A stretch of DNA of 26,520 nt from Fidelibacterota bacterium UBA6817 (lineage in GTDB: Bacteria > Fidelibacterota > Fidelibacteria > Fidelibacterales > Fidelibacteraceae), in the NCBI GenBank assembly GCA_002452555.1, contig DKER01000244.1:1-26520 (forward strand), given 5' to 3'. Positions 16,680 through 24,279 of this stretch are shown piece by piece (within the stretch, counting starts at the first letter, position 1; each line of letters begins with the position of its first letter). The notes under the pieces were generated by a model that made no database searches, was not told where the DNA came from, and saw nothing but the letters and a program-made list of their open reading frames with translations. The position numbers were made by a program, and so were the translations under genes.

Positions 16680-17897
16680 TTACTCATATCGAATTGCATC
16701 TATAGGATTTAATCGTGCAGCCTGATTAGCCGGAACAATACCGGAAATAATTCCGGTCAGCACGGCAACAGACAGGGAAATCAGAACCAGGGAAAACGAC
16801 AACTGAGCCACAAAAAACTTCTGGACAACGCCGACTAAAGCGACTGTTATCAGGATGCCGATAATGCCGCCTATAAGTGATATGATAATCGCTTCACTGA
16901 GAAATTGAAAAAGGATGATGCTTTTTTTTGCACCGACGGCCTTTCGAATTCCAATTTCTTTTGTTCGCTCCCTTACACTCACAAACATGATATTCATGAT
17001 GCCGATTCCGCCCACAATAAGCGAGAGAGCCGTGATCCCCAATCCGACAGCGCTTATTGCAAAGCGGATATTGGAAAACTGTTGGCGAAAAGCCTCCTGC
17101 TGATTTATGGCAAAGTTATCAGCTTCACGGGGTTTTAATTTTCGAAGACCTCTCATAATAAAAGTGAGCTCTTCCTTTGCCTGATCAACTGTATACCCTT
17201 CTTTGGGTCTGACGCTGATTGAAATCCTTCTGAGCCGTCCGAAAACAGATTTCATTGCTTTCAGGGGGACTGTAACAATATTGTCCATGCTCATCAGTCC
17301 CAGAAATTTTCCCTGCTCGGCTATAACGCCGATAACCCTGAATTTATTCCCGTTGATCATAATATAATTCCCGAGAGGGTCCTCATCAGGAAACAGATTC
17401 TTTTTTATATCATATCCAATAACAGCAACACGGGTTCCGTATCTGTCTTCAAGCTCAGAGAAAAATCGCCCGGATTCCAGCTTAACGGATGTAATAAATG
17501 CTTCCTGCCATGTCGTCCCGTTTATTTCAACAGCTTCTACAGCCTGTGTGCCATATTTAACATCGGCTCGTCTGCTTGAAGATGGAGAGGCAAAAGCAAT
17601 GGTTGATGAACGATCTAAAATTTGCTGAGCATATTCTTCTTCAATATTCGGCCTGTTTCGGTACTCCCACCAGTCATCGTTCATCATAAACCAGGGGAAT
17701 TTCTCAACATAAAGAACATCCTGTCCCATGCTTTCTATACTTTTTTCAAAAACCTGGTCAATGCCGGAAATTGCCGTACCCATGAGAGAAACAGAGAGAA
17801 TTCCGATAATAATTCCAAGCATTGTCAGAAAGGCACGGGTCTTATTCTGAAAAATTGCCTTGACAGCCATGACCACACTTTCGAAAAGCTGCCCCAT
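16680..17897 (-). CDS. MacB/YknZ-type ABC transporter permease (first of two)
   Basis: A 405-residue permease with the same fold as its downstream sister: an N-terminal membrane helix after KAIFQNKTRAFLTMLGIIIG, a MacB-PCD periplasmic domain (about 45-275), three C-terminal helices, the coupling motif MFVSVRERTKEIGIRKAVGA and the end AARLNPIDAIRYE. The two permeases are clearly paralogous but differ throughout, so this is an old duplication and not an assembly artefact. Its ATG directly abuts the TAA stop of the ATPase (17898), with an AAGGGA ribosome site inside the ATPase end. Together the two would form the membrane core of the exporter. Confidence 0.93.
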   Translation of the reverse strand: MGQLFESVVMAVKAIFQNKTRAFLTMLGIIIGILSVSLMGTAISGIDQVFEKSIESMGQDVLYVEKFPWFMMNDDWWEYRNRPNIEEEYAQQILDRSSTIAFASPSSSRRADVKYGTQAVEAVEINGTTWQEAFITSVKLESGRFFSELEDRYGTRVAVIGYDIKKNLFPDEDPLGNYIMINGNKFRVIGVIAEQGKFLGLMSMDNIVTVPLKAMKSVFGRLRRISISVRPKEGYTVDQAKEELTFIMRGLRKLKPREADNFAINQQEAFRQQFSNIRFAISAVGLGITALSLIVGGIGIMNIMFVSVRERTKEIGIRKAVGAKKSIILFQFLSEAIIISLIGGIIGILITVALVGVVQKFFVAQLSFSLVLISLSVAVLTGIISGIVPANQAARLNPIDAIRYE

Positions 17898-18632
17898 TTA
17901 TCCCTTTCCTTTGAGAGTTTGTTCATCACTGGCAATCAATCCATCCAAAAAATGAACAACCCGGTGAGCATGGTTTGCAATATCCGTTTCATGGGTTACC
18001 AAAACGATTGTATTGCCGGCTGCCTGCAATTCATCAAGGAGTTGCATGATTTCCTGTGATGTTTTGCTGTCTAGGTTTCCGGTCGGTTCATCTGCCAGTA
18101 TGATTGACGGATTATTGACCAGTGCTCTGGCGATGGCAACACGTTGCCTTTGTCCGCCGGATAACTCATTGGGCTGATGATGCATCCTGTCAATCAAGTT
18201 TACTTTTCTCAGGGCTTCTTTAGCCATTTCAATCCGCTCTTTCTTATGAAAACCTGCATAAATCAGCGGTAATTCAACATTGTGCAGCGCCGTAATTCTT
18301 GGGAGTAAATTGAATGTTTGAAAAACAAACCCGATTTTTTGATTTCGAACATAGGCCAGATCATCATCTGAAAGCATACCGTTGGTGCTGTTCTCAGCAG
18401 CCTTTTTTTCATCATTATGAACCGTTTTACCATCAAGAATATACGTGCCGGACGTTGGCGTATCAAGGCAGCCGATGACATTCATTAATGTTGATTTCCC
18501 CGAACCGGAAGGGCCCATAACAGACAAATATTCATTCTTCTCAACCGTCAGATCAATTCCTCTGAGTGCATGAACAGCCACTGTTCCTATTTGATAAACT
18601 TTTGTTACTTTTTTTAGTTCAAGAAGGGCCAT
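17898..18632 (-). CDS. MacB/LolD-type ABC transporter ATP-binding protein
   Basis: A 244-residue ATPase of the LolD/YknY/MacB-N family. Walker A is GPSGSGKST (40-48), the signature LSGGQRQRVAIARAL (157-171), Walker B IILADEPTGNLD (177-188) and the switch His H214 in LVTHETD. Between the first strands and the Q-loop (VFQTF, Q105) there is a slightly long polar insert, HNDEKKAAENSTNG (72-85), not usual in this family. It energises the two FtsX-fold permeases encoded next. It follows the adaptor gene by 14 bases, with a GGGGAG ribosome site before the ATG. Confidence 0.94.
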   Translation of the reverse strand: MALLELKKVTKVYQIGTVAVHALRGIDLTVEKNEYLSVMGPSGSGKSTLMNVIGCLDTPTSGTYILDGKTVHNDEKKAAENSTNGMLSDDDLAYVRNQKIGFVFQTFNLLPRITALHNVELPLIYAGFHKKERIEMAKEALRKVNLIDRMHHQPNELSGGQRQRVAIARALVNNPSIILADEPTGNLDSKTSQEIMQLLDELQAAGNTIVLVTHETDIANHAHRVVHFLDGLIASDEQTLKGKG

Positions 18633-18646
18633 TTTCAGCTCCCCAA

Positions 18647-19879
18647 TTACGATTTCGATTTCTTCTTTGCTTTCTTGCCTTCATCCGGTGATTCGATTTT
18701 TACACGCATACCGGTTTGCAGTTCTCGGCTCAATACTTTATGGTTTCCGACAACAATTATATCGCTGTCATTCAATCCGCTCAAAATCTGAAAAAGATCC
18801 TGACTGCTAAGGCCTATTTTGACAGGAATGGCAGATACCGTATCTGATTCTACTCTGAATACAACTTCAACCATTTCAGATCGTTTTTTATCTTTTTTCG
18901 TGTCGGGAACAACTCCATCCTGATCGGATGATGTATTTTTTCCGTTTTTATATACATTTTCCCATGATCGAACCGTAACGCTTTGTATGGGGACGGCTAA
19001 TGTATTTTCAGCTTTATTGGTCAGAATTTCAACCGTCGCACTCATGCCGGGTCTAATCTTTTCCGGAATTTCAAGCATTTCTACAACGACTTTAAACTGT
19101 GTGACAGATTCTTGTGTCCCCAGTCCGGTCGATTGTGCCATATGGGCAATTTCTGTAACCTTACCTTTGAAAGTCGTATCGGGAATAGCATCTATTTCAA
19201 TATCTACAGCATCATTTATGCCAACTCTGACAACATCATTTTCATTCACGTCCACTTCCACTTCCATCTTTGTCAAATCAGCGACAACCATAATAATATC
19301 TGCTTGAAACTGGGATCCCAGAGCAATTTCTCCGGCTTCTTTTCTCAGTTGTATAACGGTTCCGTTGATAGGGGCAATAATGGTAGTTTTTTGAAGATTG
19401 TCTTCAGCCTGTTTCAGATTTGCTTCAGCCTGTGCAAGATTTCCCTTAATACTCTCATATTCAGAAATCACTCTGTCCAGATCCGATTGGCTCAGATTAT
19501 TACCTTTAAATAAGGCTTTTGCTCTGGCCAACTCTTTTTCTGCACGATCCAAAGCAACTTTTGTAGATGAAAACGTCGCTTTTGCACTGTTTAATGACGC
19601 TTCGTAACGGACTTTATCCAATTGAGCCAGCAATTGTCCTTTTTTTACGTTCTGTCCCTCTCTCACATGGATTGCTACAATCTCACCGGCAACATTAGCG
19701 CTGATACTAACCCGGGTTACCGGCTGAACCCTCCCGCTTGCTGAGACTTTTTCTTCGACGGTATGTCTTTTTACCATTTCTGTCTGTACGTCTACAGCTT
19801 GTCCTTTACTTTTTTTTACATTCAAAAAAACCAGAACCGCTATGGCAACAATAACAACCGCAATAATCCATTTTTTCAT
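18647..19879 (-). CDS. RND/MacA-type periplasmic adaptor (membrane fusion) protein
   Basis: A 410-residue adaptor. An N-terminal membrane anchor (about 4-22) is followed by the first lipoyl half with ISANVAGEIVAIHVREGQNVKKGQLLAQLD, an alpha-hairpin coiled coil (about 95-165, rich in Ala/Lys/Glu), the second lipoyl half (IIAPINGTVIQLRKEAGEIA), a beta-barrel domain (VEVDVNENDVVRVGINDAVD, then IRPGMSATVEI) and a membrane-proximal domain. A lysine-rich tail (KKAKKKSKS) ends it. It should bridge the ABC permeases and the TolC-like channel. The coding region starts one base after the tolC-like stop, using AGGGATG within the end of that gene as ribosome site. Confidence 0.94.
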   Translation of the reverse strand: MKKWIIAVVIVAIAVLVFLNVKKSKGQAVDVQTEMVKRHTVEEKVSASGRVQPVTRVSISANVAGEIVAIHVREGQNVKKGQLLAQLDKVRYEASLNSAKATFSSTKVALDRAEKELARAKALFKGNNLSQSDLDRVISEYESIKGNLAQAEANLKQAEDNLQKTTIIAPINGTVIQLRKEAGEIALGSQFQADIIMVVADLTKMEVEVDVNENDVVRVGINDAVDIEIDAIPDTTFKGKVTEIAHMAQSTGLGTQESVTQFKVVVEMLEIPEKIRPGMSATVEILTNKAENTLAVPIQSVTVRSWENVYKNGKNTSSDQDGVVPDTKKDKKRSEMVEVVFRVESDTVSAIPVKIGLSSQDLFQILSGLNDSDIIVVGNHKVLSRELQTGMRVKIESPDEGKKAKKKSKS

Positions 19880-19880
19880 G

Positions 19881-21125
19881 TTACATCCCTAATAATTGAT
19901 TGATTTGGGCTTCTGTAATTTTTGTATTATACCGCGTTTCTACCAAACGACTTTCCGATGATAAAACAGAAAGCTGGGCATCCAGCTGATCTAAAATGGT
20001 CCCGGATCCTATCTCTAACTGACGGGAAACCAGATCATAATCCCGTTGAGCTGACCGGAGACTGATTTCATGGATTTTTTCCATTTTCCTGTATGTTTCA
20101 AGCGTTTGATAAAGTCCTTCCAATGTGCTCAGGTTATCCCTGATCAAGCTTTCCTGCTGGAGTTCCAGTCTTTTCAGGTCAATGTCTGCCTTTTGTTTTT
20201 CAGTGCTGCGGTTGAATCCGTTAAACAGCTGTATACTGGCACTCAGCCCCACTGAATTGGATGTCAGTTTTCCTGCATCATCATCGCTGTATGAATAAGT
20301 ATAATTACCGGAAACGGTTGGAAAATAACTTTCCTGTCTGATCTTGATATTTATTTTTTGAATTTCTATTTGTTTTTTTAAGGTCAGCAATGACGGATTG
20401 TTATCGATCATGTGTTTACGGGCGGTTTCTATATCAGGCAATTCAGAAACAGCCGGTTTGATGGGCTGCAACACAAACGCTTCCATAGGATTCTGTCCCA
20501 TTAAAATATTCAGCTGGCGCCTTAACGAACTGTTTCTTTGTTCCTCTGTCAGGAGTTGCGTTTCAAACTGCCCTTTTTGAACTTCAATTTTTAACAGATC
20601 CGATTCGGTCCGTGAACCAAGTTCATACATGATCCGGACTCTTTTCAGATTCTCCTCGGCAAAACGAATATTTTCACCATACACGGCAATCAGTTCATTC
20701 GAAGCCAGTATACTGAAATACAGATTAATAACGGATGCTTTTAAAACCTGCATTGCTTCTCTCAAATTTAAACCGGCAATTTCTTCTGAGAATTTTGCCG
20801 CTTTCAACGCAGAAAACAGTCCGGGATAATATATGTTCTGATTGACCGTTCCGGATAACGTATAACCGTTATTATCAACCTTAACTCCTGATTTTTCGGA
20901 CCATGACGCATTGGTCGAAAGTCTTCCGGATACGGATGGATATAAATCAGAATAGCGTTGTTTAACTGTCAACCCTGTTTTATCCACATCCAATCTTGAC
21001 TGTAAAAGGTTTGAATTTGCCTTAAATGCACGTTCCTGGCAGTCATCAAGCGTTAAAACAGACTCTGCCCATAAAAGCGGTGTCAGGATGAGGATGAACA
21101 CTGCCAACAAGAATATTTTTTTCAT
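19881..21125 (-). CDS. TolC-family outer-membrane efflux channel
   Basis: A 414-residue protein with signal peptide MKKIFLLAVFILILTPLLWA. Two OEP-type repeats are visible, each with a helix-strand-strand-helix order; typical phrases are LTLDDCQERAFKANSNLLQS at the mature N-terminus, and NPSLLTLKKQIEIQKINIKI and LDQLDAQLSVLSSESRLVE in the second half. It would form the trimeric outer-membrane conduit for the adaptor and permeases encoded directly downstream. The gene is separated by 67 bases from the Yip1-family gene upstream; that gap holds an inverted repeat described separately. Length is normal for the shorter OEP proteins. Confidence 0.93.
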   Translation of the reverse strand: MKKIFLLAVFILILTPLLWAESVLTLDDCQERAFKANSNLLQSRLDVDKTGLTVKQRYSDLYPSVSGRLSTNASWSEKSGVKVDNNGYTLSGTVNQNIYYPGLFSALKAAKFSEEIAGLNLREAMQVLKASVINLYFSILASNELIAVYGENIRFAEENLKRVRIMYELGSRTESDLLKIEVQKGQFETQLLTEEQRNSSLRRQLNILMGQNPMEAFVLQPIKPAVSELPDIETARKHMIDNNPSLLTLKKQIEIQKINIKIRQESYFPTVSGNYTYSYSDDDAGKLTSNSVGLSASIQLFNGFNRSTEKQKADIDLKRLELQQESLIRDNLSTLEGLYQTLETYRKMEKIHEISLRSAQRDYDLVSRQLEIGSGTILDQLDAQLSVLSSESRLVETRYNTKITEAQINQLLGM

Positions 21126-21156
21126 TCTGCTTTACCTTTTTCTCTATACATGGGTT

Positions 21157-21194
21157 CGGACACGCAAGCAATAAAAGAGTTGTCCGTTTTTTTT
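21157..21194 (+). other. Inverted repeat with T run, oriented against the genes
   Basis: CGGACA (21157-21162) and TGTCCG (21181-21186) are complementary around an 18-base loop and are followed by eight T on the plus strand. It looks like a weak intrinsic terminator, but for plus-strand transcription, while the flanking Yip1 and tolC-like genes are on the minus strand. It could stop antisense transcripts or act as a processing or pausing hairpin in the tolC leader. Confidence 0.35.
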
Positions 21195-21900
21195 ATGCCA
21201 TAGGTGATAATCCCTGAAGTATGACCATCAGCACAGACGCAAAGACCCAGATTATCCCTGTCAGAACAAGAGACTTTTGGGCGGAGTATTTGTAAATAAC
21301 TCTAAAGGCAATCATCCAAAGAATCAGCTTCCATACCCTGAAAAGATCTGCCTGCATCGCTATCCTGAACCATACATTGGACAGATCAGCTTTATCAAAA
21401 AGAATGGCAAGACTGGTGTGAACCATCATTGTTTTCTGGGCCAGCATCAGGGGAACTTTTACAATACTCGATAAAACATCCACCATATTGATATGAAGCG
21501 TAACAGCAAAAAGCATCCAATATTTCGCATTTCCCCCGCCAAAAAAGTTACCCACAAACAAATAAACTGCTGCAATAAAAAAAGCTGTGACCAAAGGTGT
21601 TACTCCGCCAATGATCAAACTCTGTGCCGGGGCTGTATCTTTGTCTCCGGAAATCCTATCAAGCATGGCTTCCTTCTGCTGATCCGTCAGATTATCCATA
21701 CGCATAATCATTTGTCGGCTTTCCTTTATCTGAACAGGATATGTCAGTTGTATCGTAACCAAGGTGGCTATTAATAGGATCACGACAGGAAACCATACAT
21801 CTTTCCATGTAATCCCGTTTTTCAGTGTTTCAAATGTTTTTTCAGGATTAAAAAAAACATTCCACACCCGAACTAGAGGCAGAAAAGAATCCTTAACCAT
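21193..21900 (-). CDS. Yip1-family inner-membrane protein
   Basis: A 235-residue membrane protein with about five hydrophobic segments. It has the Yip1/DUF1282 layout: a cytoplasmic N-terminus containing VWNVFFNPEKTFETLKNG, a first membrane segment (about 35-55), a polar loop with a helical hairpin (REMDNLTDQQKEAMLDRISG-like, 60-85), further segments, then an aromatic 'LFRVWKLILWMIAF' segment typical of the family. An AAGGAG ribosome site stands nine bases before the ATG. It heads the exporter gene set (Yip1, TolC, adaptor, ATPase, two permeases), an association seen for Yip1 proteins in FCB genomes as far as I recall. Biochemical role unknown. Confidence 0.82.
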   Translation of the reverse strand: MVKDSFLPLVRVWNVFFNPEKTFETLKNGITWKDVWFPVVILLIATLVTIQLTYPVQIKESRQMIMRMDNLTDQQKEAMLDRISGDKDTAPAQSLIIGGVTPLVTAFFIAAVYLFVGNFFGGGNAKYWMLFAVTLHINMVDVLSSIVKVPLMLAQKTMMVHTSLAILFDKADLSNVWFRIAMQADLFRVWKLILWMIAFRVIYKYSAQKSLVLTGIIWVFASVLMVILQGLSPMA

Positions 21901-21931
21901 TTTATCATCTCCTTATCTGATTCACCGAAAA

Positions 21932-21959
21932 TTGAAATACACTTTAGAAACAAAGTTCC
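21932..21959 (-). promoter_or_regulatory. Possible ECF-sigma-like promoter before the exporter genes
   Basis: On the minus strand GGAACTT (plus-strand 21953-21959) is followed after 16 bases by TTCAA (21932-21936), in the 72-base gap upstream of the Yip1 gene. GGAACTT is the -35 consensus of RpoE-type envelope-stress sigma factors in proteobacteria; the -10 match is partial. Recognition by a sigma factor of this organism is unproven. Confidence 0.25.
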
Positions 21960-21972
21960 AGGAAATAAATTT

Positions 21973-22518
21973 TCACATCGGGAAATTTACATACTCATAC
22001 CCTGTACTGTCAAAATATTTTATGTACTTATTTTCTATATCATATCTTATACTTAGATAAACGATTGCTTCTTTGAGGGAGGATCTTTGTTTTTTAGTCA
22101 GCCAGCCTTTTTTATAAAATTTCCGATCGCTGATACAGCAGATATGGATATACTTTTCGTATTCAGGATACGCTTCAGCTTTATAAATCATATCCCGGCC
22201 TTCATAAATAAAGCCATGTCTGTCAATTAGAAAGTGGTAATTAATATCTGCATATCCAAGCTTTGTAAGATGATAAACCTGAATATCTTTTGGGCTTAAT
22301 GTATTACTGAACCCCGAATAATGAATGATTATCCCTTCGTAAGGACTGTTCATGGTATAGAATTCATCTAACTTGTGAGTGAAAACAGGGGGATAAGCAC
22401 ACCATTCATTTCGGGGAATAACAGACATCTCATGCAGTTCAGGAGAACAGCCGAGGAGTAAGAAGATGTAAGTAAAACCTTTATAAACCCGTATCAAAGT
22501 GCTCTTTAAAGACCTCAT
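21973..22518 (-). CDS. Amidase/PGRP-fold lipoprotein, C-terminally truncated
   Basis: A 181-residue protein with a lipoprotein-type signal (hydrophobic FTYIFLLLGCS, C24). It then shows the N-acetylmuramoyl-L-alanine amidase-2/peptidoglycan-recognition core: VIPRNEWCA, GIIIHYSG with the first zinc-type His (H66), the helix before GYADINYHFLIDRHGFIYEGR with Y94 and the EGR strand, and the helix TKKQRSSLKEAIVYLS. The family then normally has a 'GHRD...DCPG' segment with the second His and the Cys ligand; here the protein ends in KYFDSTGYEYVNFPM with neither. Bases downstream of the stop show no continuation in the same frame. It probably binds peptidoglycan without cutting it, or has decayed. 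It overlaps the transglycosylase gene by 38 bases. Confidence 0.8.
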   Translation of the reverse strand: MRSLKSTLIRVYKGFTYIFLLLGCSPELHEMSVIPRNEWCAYPPVFTHKLDEFYTMNSPYEGIIIHYSGFSNTLSPKDIQVYHLTKLGYADINYHFLIDRHGFIYEGRDMIYKAEAYPEYEKYIHICCISDRKFYKKGWLTKKQRSSLKEAIVYLSIRYDIENKYIKYFDSTGYEYVNFPM

Positions 22519-23074
22519 AAGCTGTCATCCCAAGAGAATTTAGATAGTATTTGTCATGAATTGTCCTGCCATAATCAATTCCTCTGCTATAGTAGGATGA
22601 TAAAGAAGCCACGTCAGGAAAAACCCCATACTTTTCATAAAAATGATTATATATAACCCGGCAATACAAAACACTGTATGCAATATTGGTATCCGGTGAA
22701 TAAAGCCGGTCTATCAAAGCTGTACGATTAGCAGATATGCTGAAAGGAAACAACTCTTCATAATGGGTTTCCAGCCACTCTGCCGTAGATATTTTTATTT
22801 GTCCGAATCCGACTGAGGCATCAAAACCCAAATAAGCCCTTGTAAAATCAGCCCGGTCAAATTCGTTGATGTTATGCAGGCGTTCAGCATAAATAACTGA
22901 CATATAAGCTGTTTCTGGAATATCAAAATATTCACAATATGTTAAAATGTCCGTCAAATATTTTTCAATAAACCGGCGGGTTCTGTATTGTTTAACAGAC
23001 GGATAGTAGAATATTGAGATGGCCGTTATGCTGACAAGGATCAAACCAATCAACCACTTAAATTTGCTCTTCAT
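22481..23074 (-). CDS. Membrane-anchored lytic transglycosylase-like (lysozyme-fold) protein
   Basis: A 197-residue protein with one N-terminal membrane anchor (about 6-24) and a periplasmic lysozyme-like domain. Family landmarks: the catalytic Glu in VIYAERLHN (E64), the DASVGFGQIKIST segment corresponding to the 'S.GlmQi.p.Ta' motif (86-97), N130 in SPDTNIAYSVLYC (the 'N...g..YL' helix) and SSYYSRG (159-165) in place of the usual AYNaG. The order matches SLT/goose-lysozyme enzymes that cleave the MurNAc-GlcNAc bond of peptidoglycan. The start at 23074 has AAGGA six bases upstream, within the end of the preceding gene, so the two overlap by 17 bases. Activity is likely but unproven, as the motifs are divergent. 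Confidence 0.82.
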   Translation of the reverse strand: MKSKFKWLIGLILVSITAISIFYYPSVKQYRTRRFIEKYLTDILTYCEYFDIPETAYMSVIYAERLHNINEFDRADFTRAYLGFDASVGFGQIKISTAEWLETHYEELFPFSISANRTALIDRLYSPDTNIAYSVLYCRVIYNHFYEKYGVFPDVASLSSYYSRGIDYGRTIHDKYYLNSLGMTAYEVFKEHFDTGL

Positions 23075-23549
23075 TCAATTTCCTTAGAATGTTTAAATCT
23101 GCATCAAAGTGCCATGCGTTTTGCGTTTCGAATATCATAACATACTCCCAAATTCCTTTTTTTGAATAAAACAGAATGTTTTGGCTGATATGATAGTCCT
23201 CAGGAAATTCCGTTATCCTGTCAAAATAATCCCGTACTCCCGAGATTCTCTTTTGATTTCCGTATACAGTCAATGATACATGCGGAAACGACTCTTTTAT
23301 ATATCGGATCAGATTCTGAATATTTTCATCATTATTTACGAGCAAAAAGATTACCGGAAATTCCTCAATCGTAAAAAAAGAATCCGGTTTGGATATGATA
23401 TATTTTGCTGTCAATTGTTTTTCCAGCATCAGTTCTTTTATAGACCGTTCCGCATGAAGATTATGATGTGACAGATTTTTATTCATGTCTAACAATATAA
23501 ATACCCAACAACTTAAGAACGCACAAAGAATACCCATTATGATTTTCAT
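23058..23549 (-). CDS. Membrane-anchored small protein, possibly Cys-less thioredoxin-like fold
   Basis: A 163-residue protein with one N-terminal membrane segment (about 3-20) and a soluble outer part. I do not recognise the family. A hydrophobic strand EFPVIFLLVNN (about 63-73), a helix ENIQNLIRYIKES, and a second strand VSLTVYGN follow each other as in the first half of a thioredoxin fold, but no CxxC is present. The tail has strands (ILFYSKKGIWEYVMIFE) and a closing helix. It begins 13 bases after the GT51 gene, with AAAAAGG just behind that stop codon, and overlaps the transglycosylase gene downstream. The tight packing implies a role with these cell-wall genes. Confidence 0.72.
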   Translation of the reverse strand: MKIIMGILCAFLSCWVFILLDMNKNLSHHNLHAERSIKELMLEKQLTAKYIISKPDSFFTIEEFPVIFLLVNNDENIQNLIRYIKESFPHVSLTVYGNQKRISGVRDYFDRITEFPEDYHISQNILFYSKKGIWEYVMIFETQNAWHFDADLNILRKLNEEQI

Positions 23550-23562
23550 GTTTATTGCCTTT

Positions 23563-24279
23563 TTAATCAGATTCCAGCAGGCCGGTTTTCACCGCTTCTT
23601 CCTTCAGCCTTATGTAACGGTTATGATATCGTCTGTTTGTGTCAAGCATTTCCGGTAATACGGGAGCGGGCAGAGATACGGAAAGTGCAATCATCTCATG
23701 CTGATTCAGGGCAGACACCTTTTTTTTATATTCATGGAATACTGCGTTATAAATACCAATGTGGCCGGGTATCCATACTGCACTATTGAAATACAGTTCA
23801 AGAATTCTATCTTTAGTTAACAAGGCATCCAATATTAATGCTCCGAACGATTCATGGATTTTCCCCAAGACTGTTCTCTTATGAGAGCCCCATAGGATTT
23901 TTACGAGCTGTTGGGTAATTGTACTGGCACCGAGAACTGTTTTCCCAGCCTTATAGTTGGTTTGTACTGCAGTAAATGCCCGGAAGATATCTATACCCCT
24001 GTGATCATAAAATCGTCTGTCTTCTGACATTATTACAAGACACTGCAAAATAACGGGAATGGAGTCCAGAGGAAGACAGATGAGATGGTAACCTTCCCCC
24101 ATTTTCACATCATAAATCATAAAATCGGATTTTTTAATTACCTTCTGTAATTCAATGCAGTCCATATCTCGTAAAGACAAACAGCGTGTTATCCAGAAAG
24201 TAACATAAAAAATCATAAGCAGGATCACCGCATATCCCGATACTATTCTTTTTCTACAGAACACGTTTATAAAGAGCAT
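23563..24279 (-). CDS. Monofunctional peptidoglycan glycosyltransferase (GT51, MtgA-like)
   Basis: A 238-residue enzyme predicted to polymerise lipid II into glycan strands at the outer face of the inner membrane. One N-terminal membrane segment (about 12-32) precedes the GT51 domain. Motif 1 is EDRRFYDHRGID with catalytic E86, motif 2 is GASTITQQLVK (117-127), motif 3 RTVLGKIHE (135-143) with the second Glu, and motif 4 KDRILELYFNSAVWIPGHIG. There is no transpeptidase domain, so it resembles MtgA. Motif 2 normally continues K-N; here it reads KILW. The gene overlaps the preceding secreted-protein gene by 26 bases. It is unusual to find it inside an accessory cluster together with peptidoglycan hydrolases. 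Confidence 0.9.
   Translation of the reverse strand: MLFINVFCRKRIVSGYAVILLMIFYVTFWITRCLSLRDMDCIELQKVIKKSDFMIYDVKMGEGYHLICLPLDSIPVILQCLVIMSEDRRFYDHRGIDIFRAFTAVQTNYKAGKTVLGASTITQQLVKILWGSHKRTVLGKIHESFGALILDALLTKDRILELYFNSAVWIPGHIGIYNAVFHEYKKKVSALNQHEMIALSVSLPAPVLPEMLDTNRRYHNRYIRLKEEAVKTGLLESD

Noticed and set aside
15447..17897. Permease duplication as an assembly artefact or recent tandem repeat
   Set aside because: The two proteins share motifs but differ along their whole length, and the DNA does not repeat.
17622..18059. Plus-strand open frame antisense to the permease/ATPase junction
   Set aside because: It crosses two well-supported genes and shows no recognisable protein features.
21973..22518. 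Frameshift explanation for the missing amidase C-terminus
   Set aside because: The in-frame bases after the stop do not encode a GHRD/CPG-like segment, so a simple frameshift or single stop mutation is not supported.
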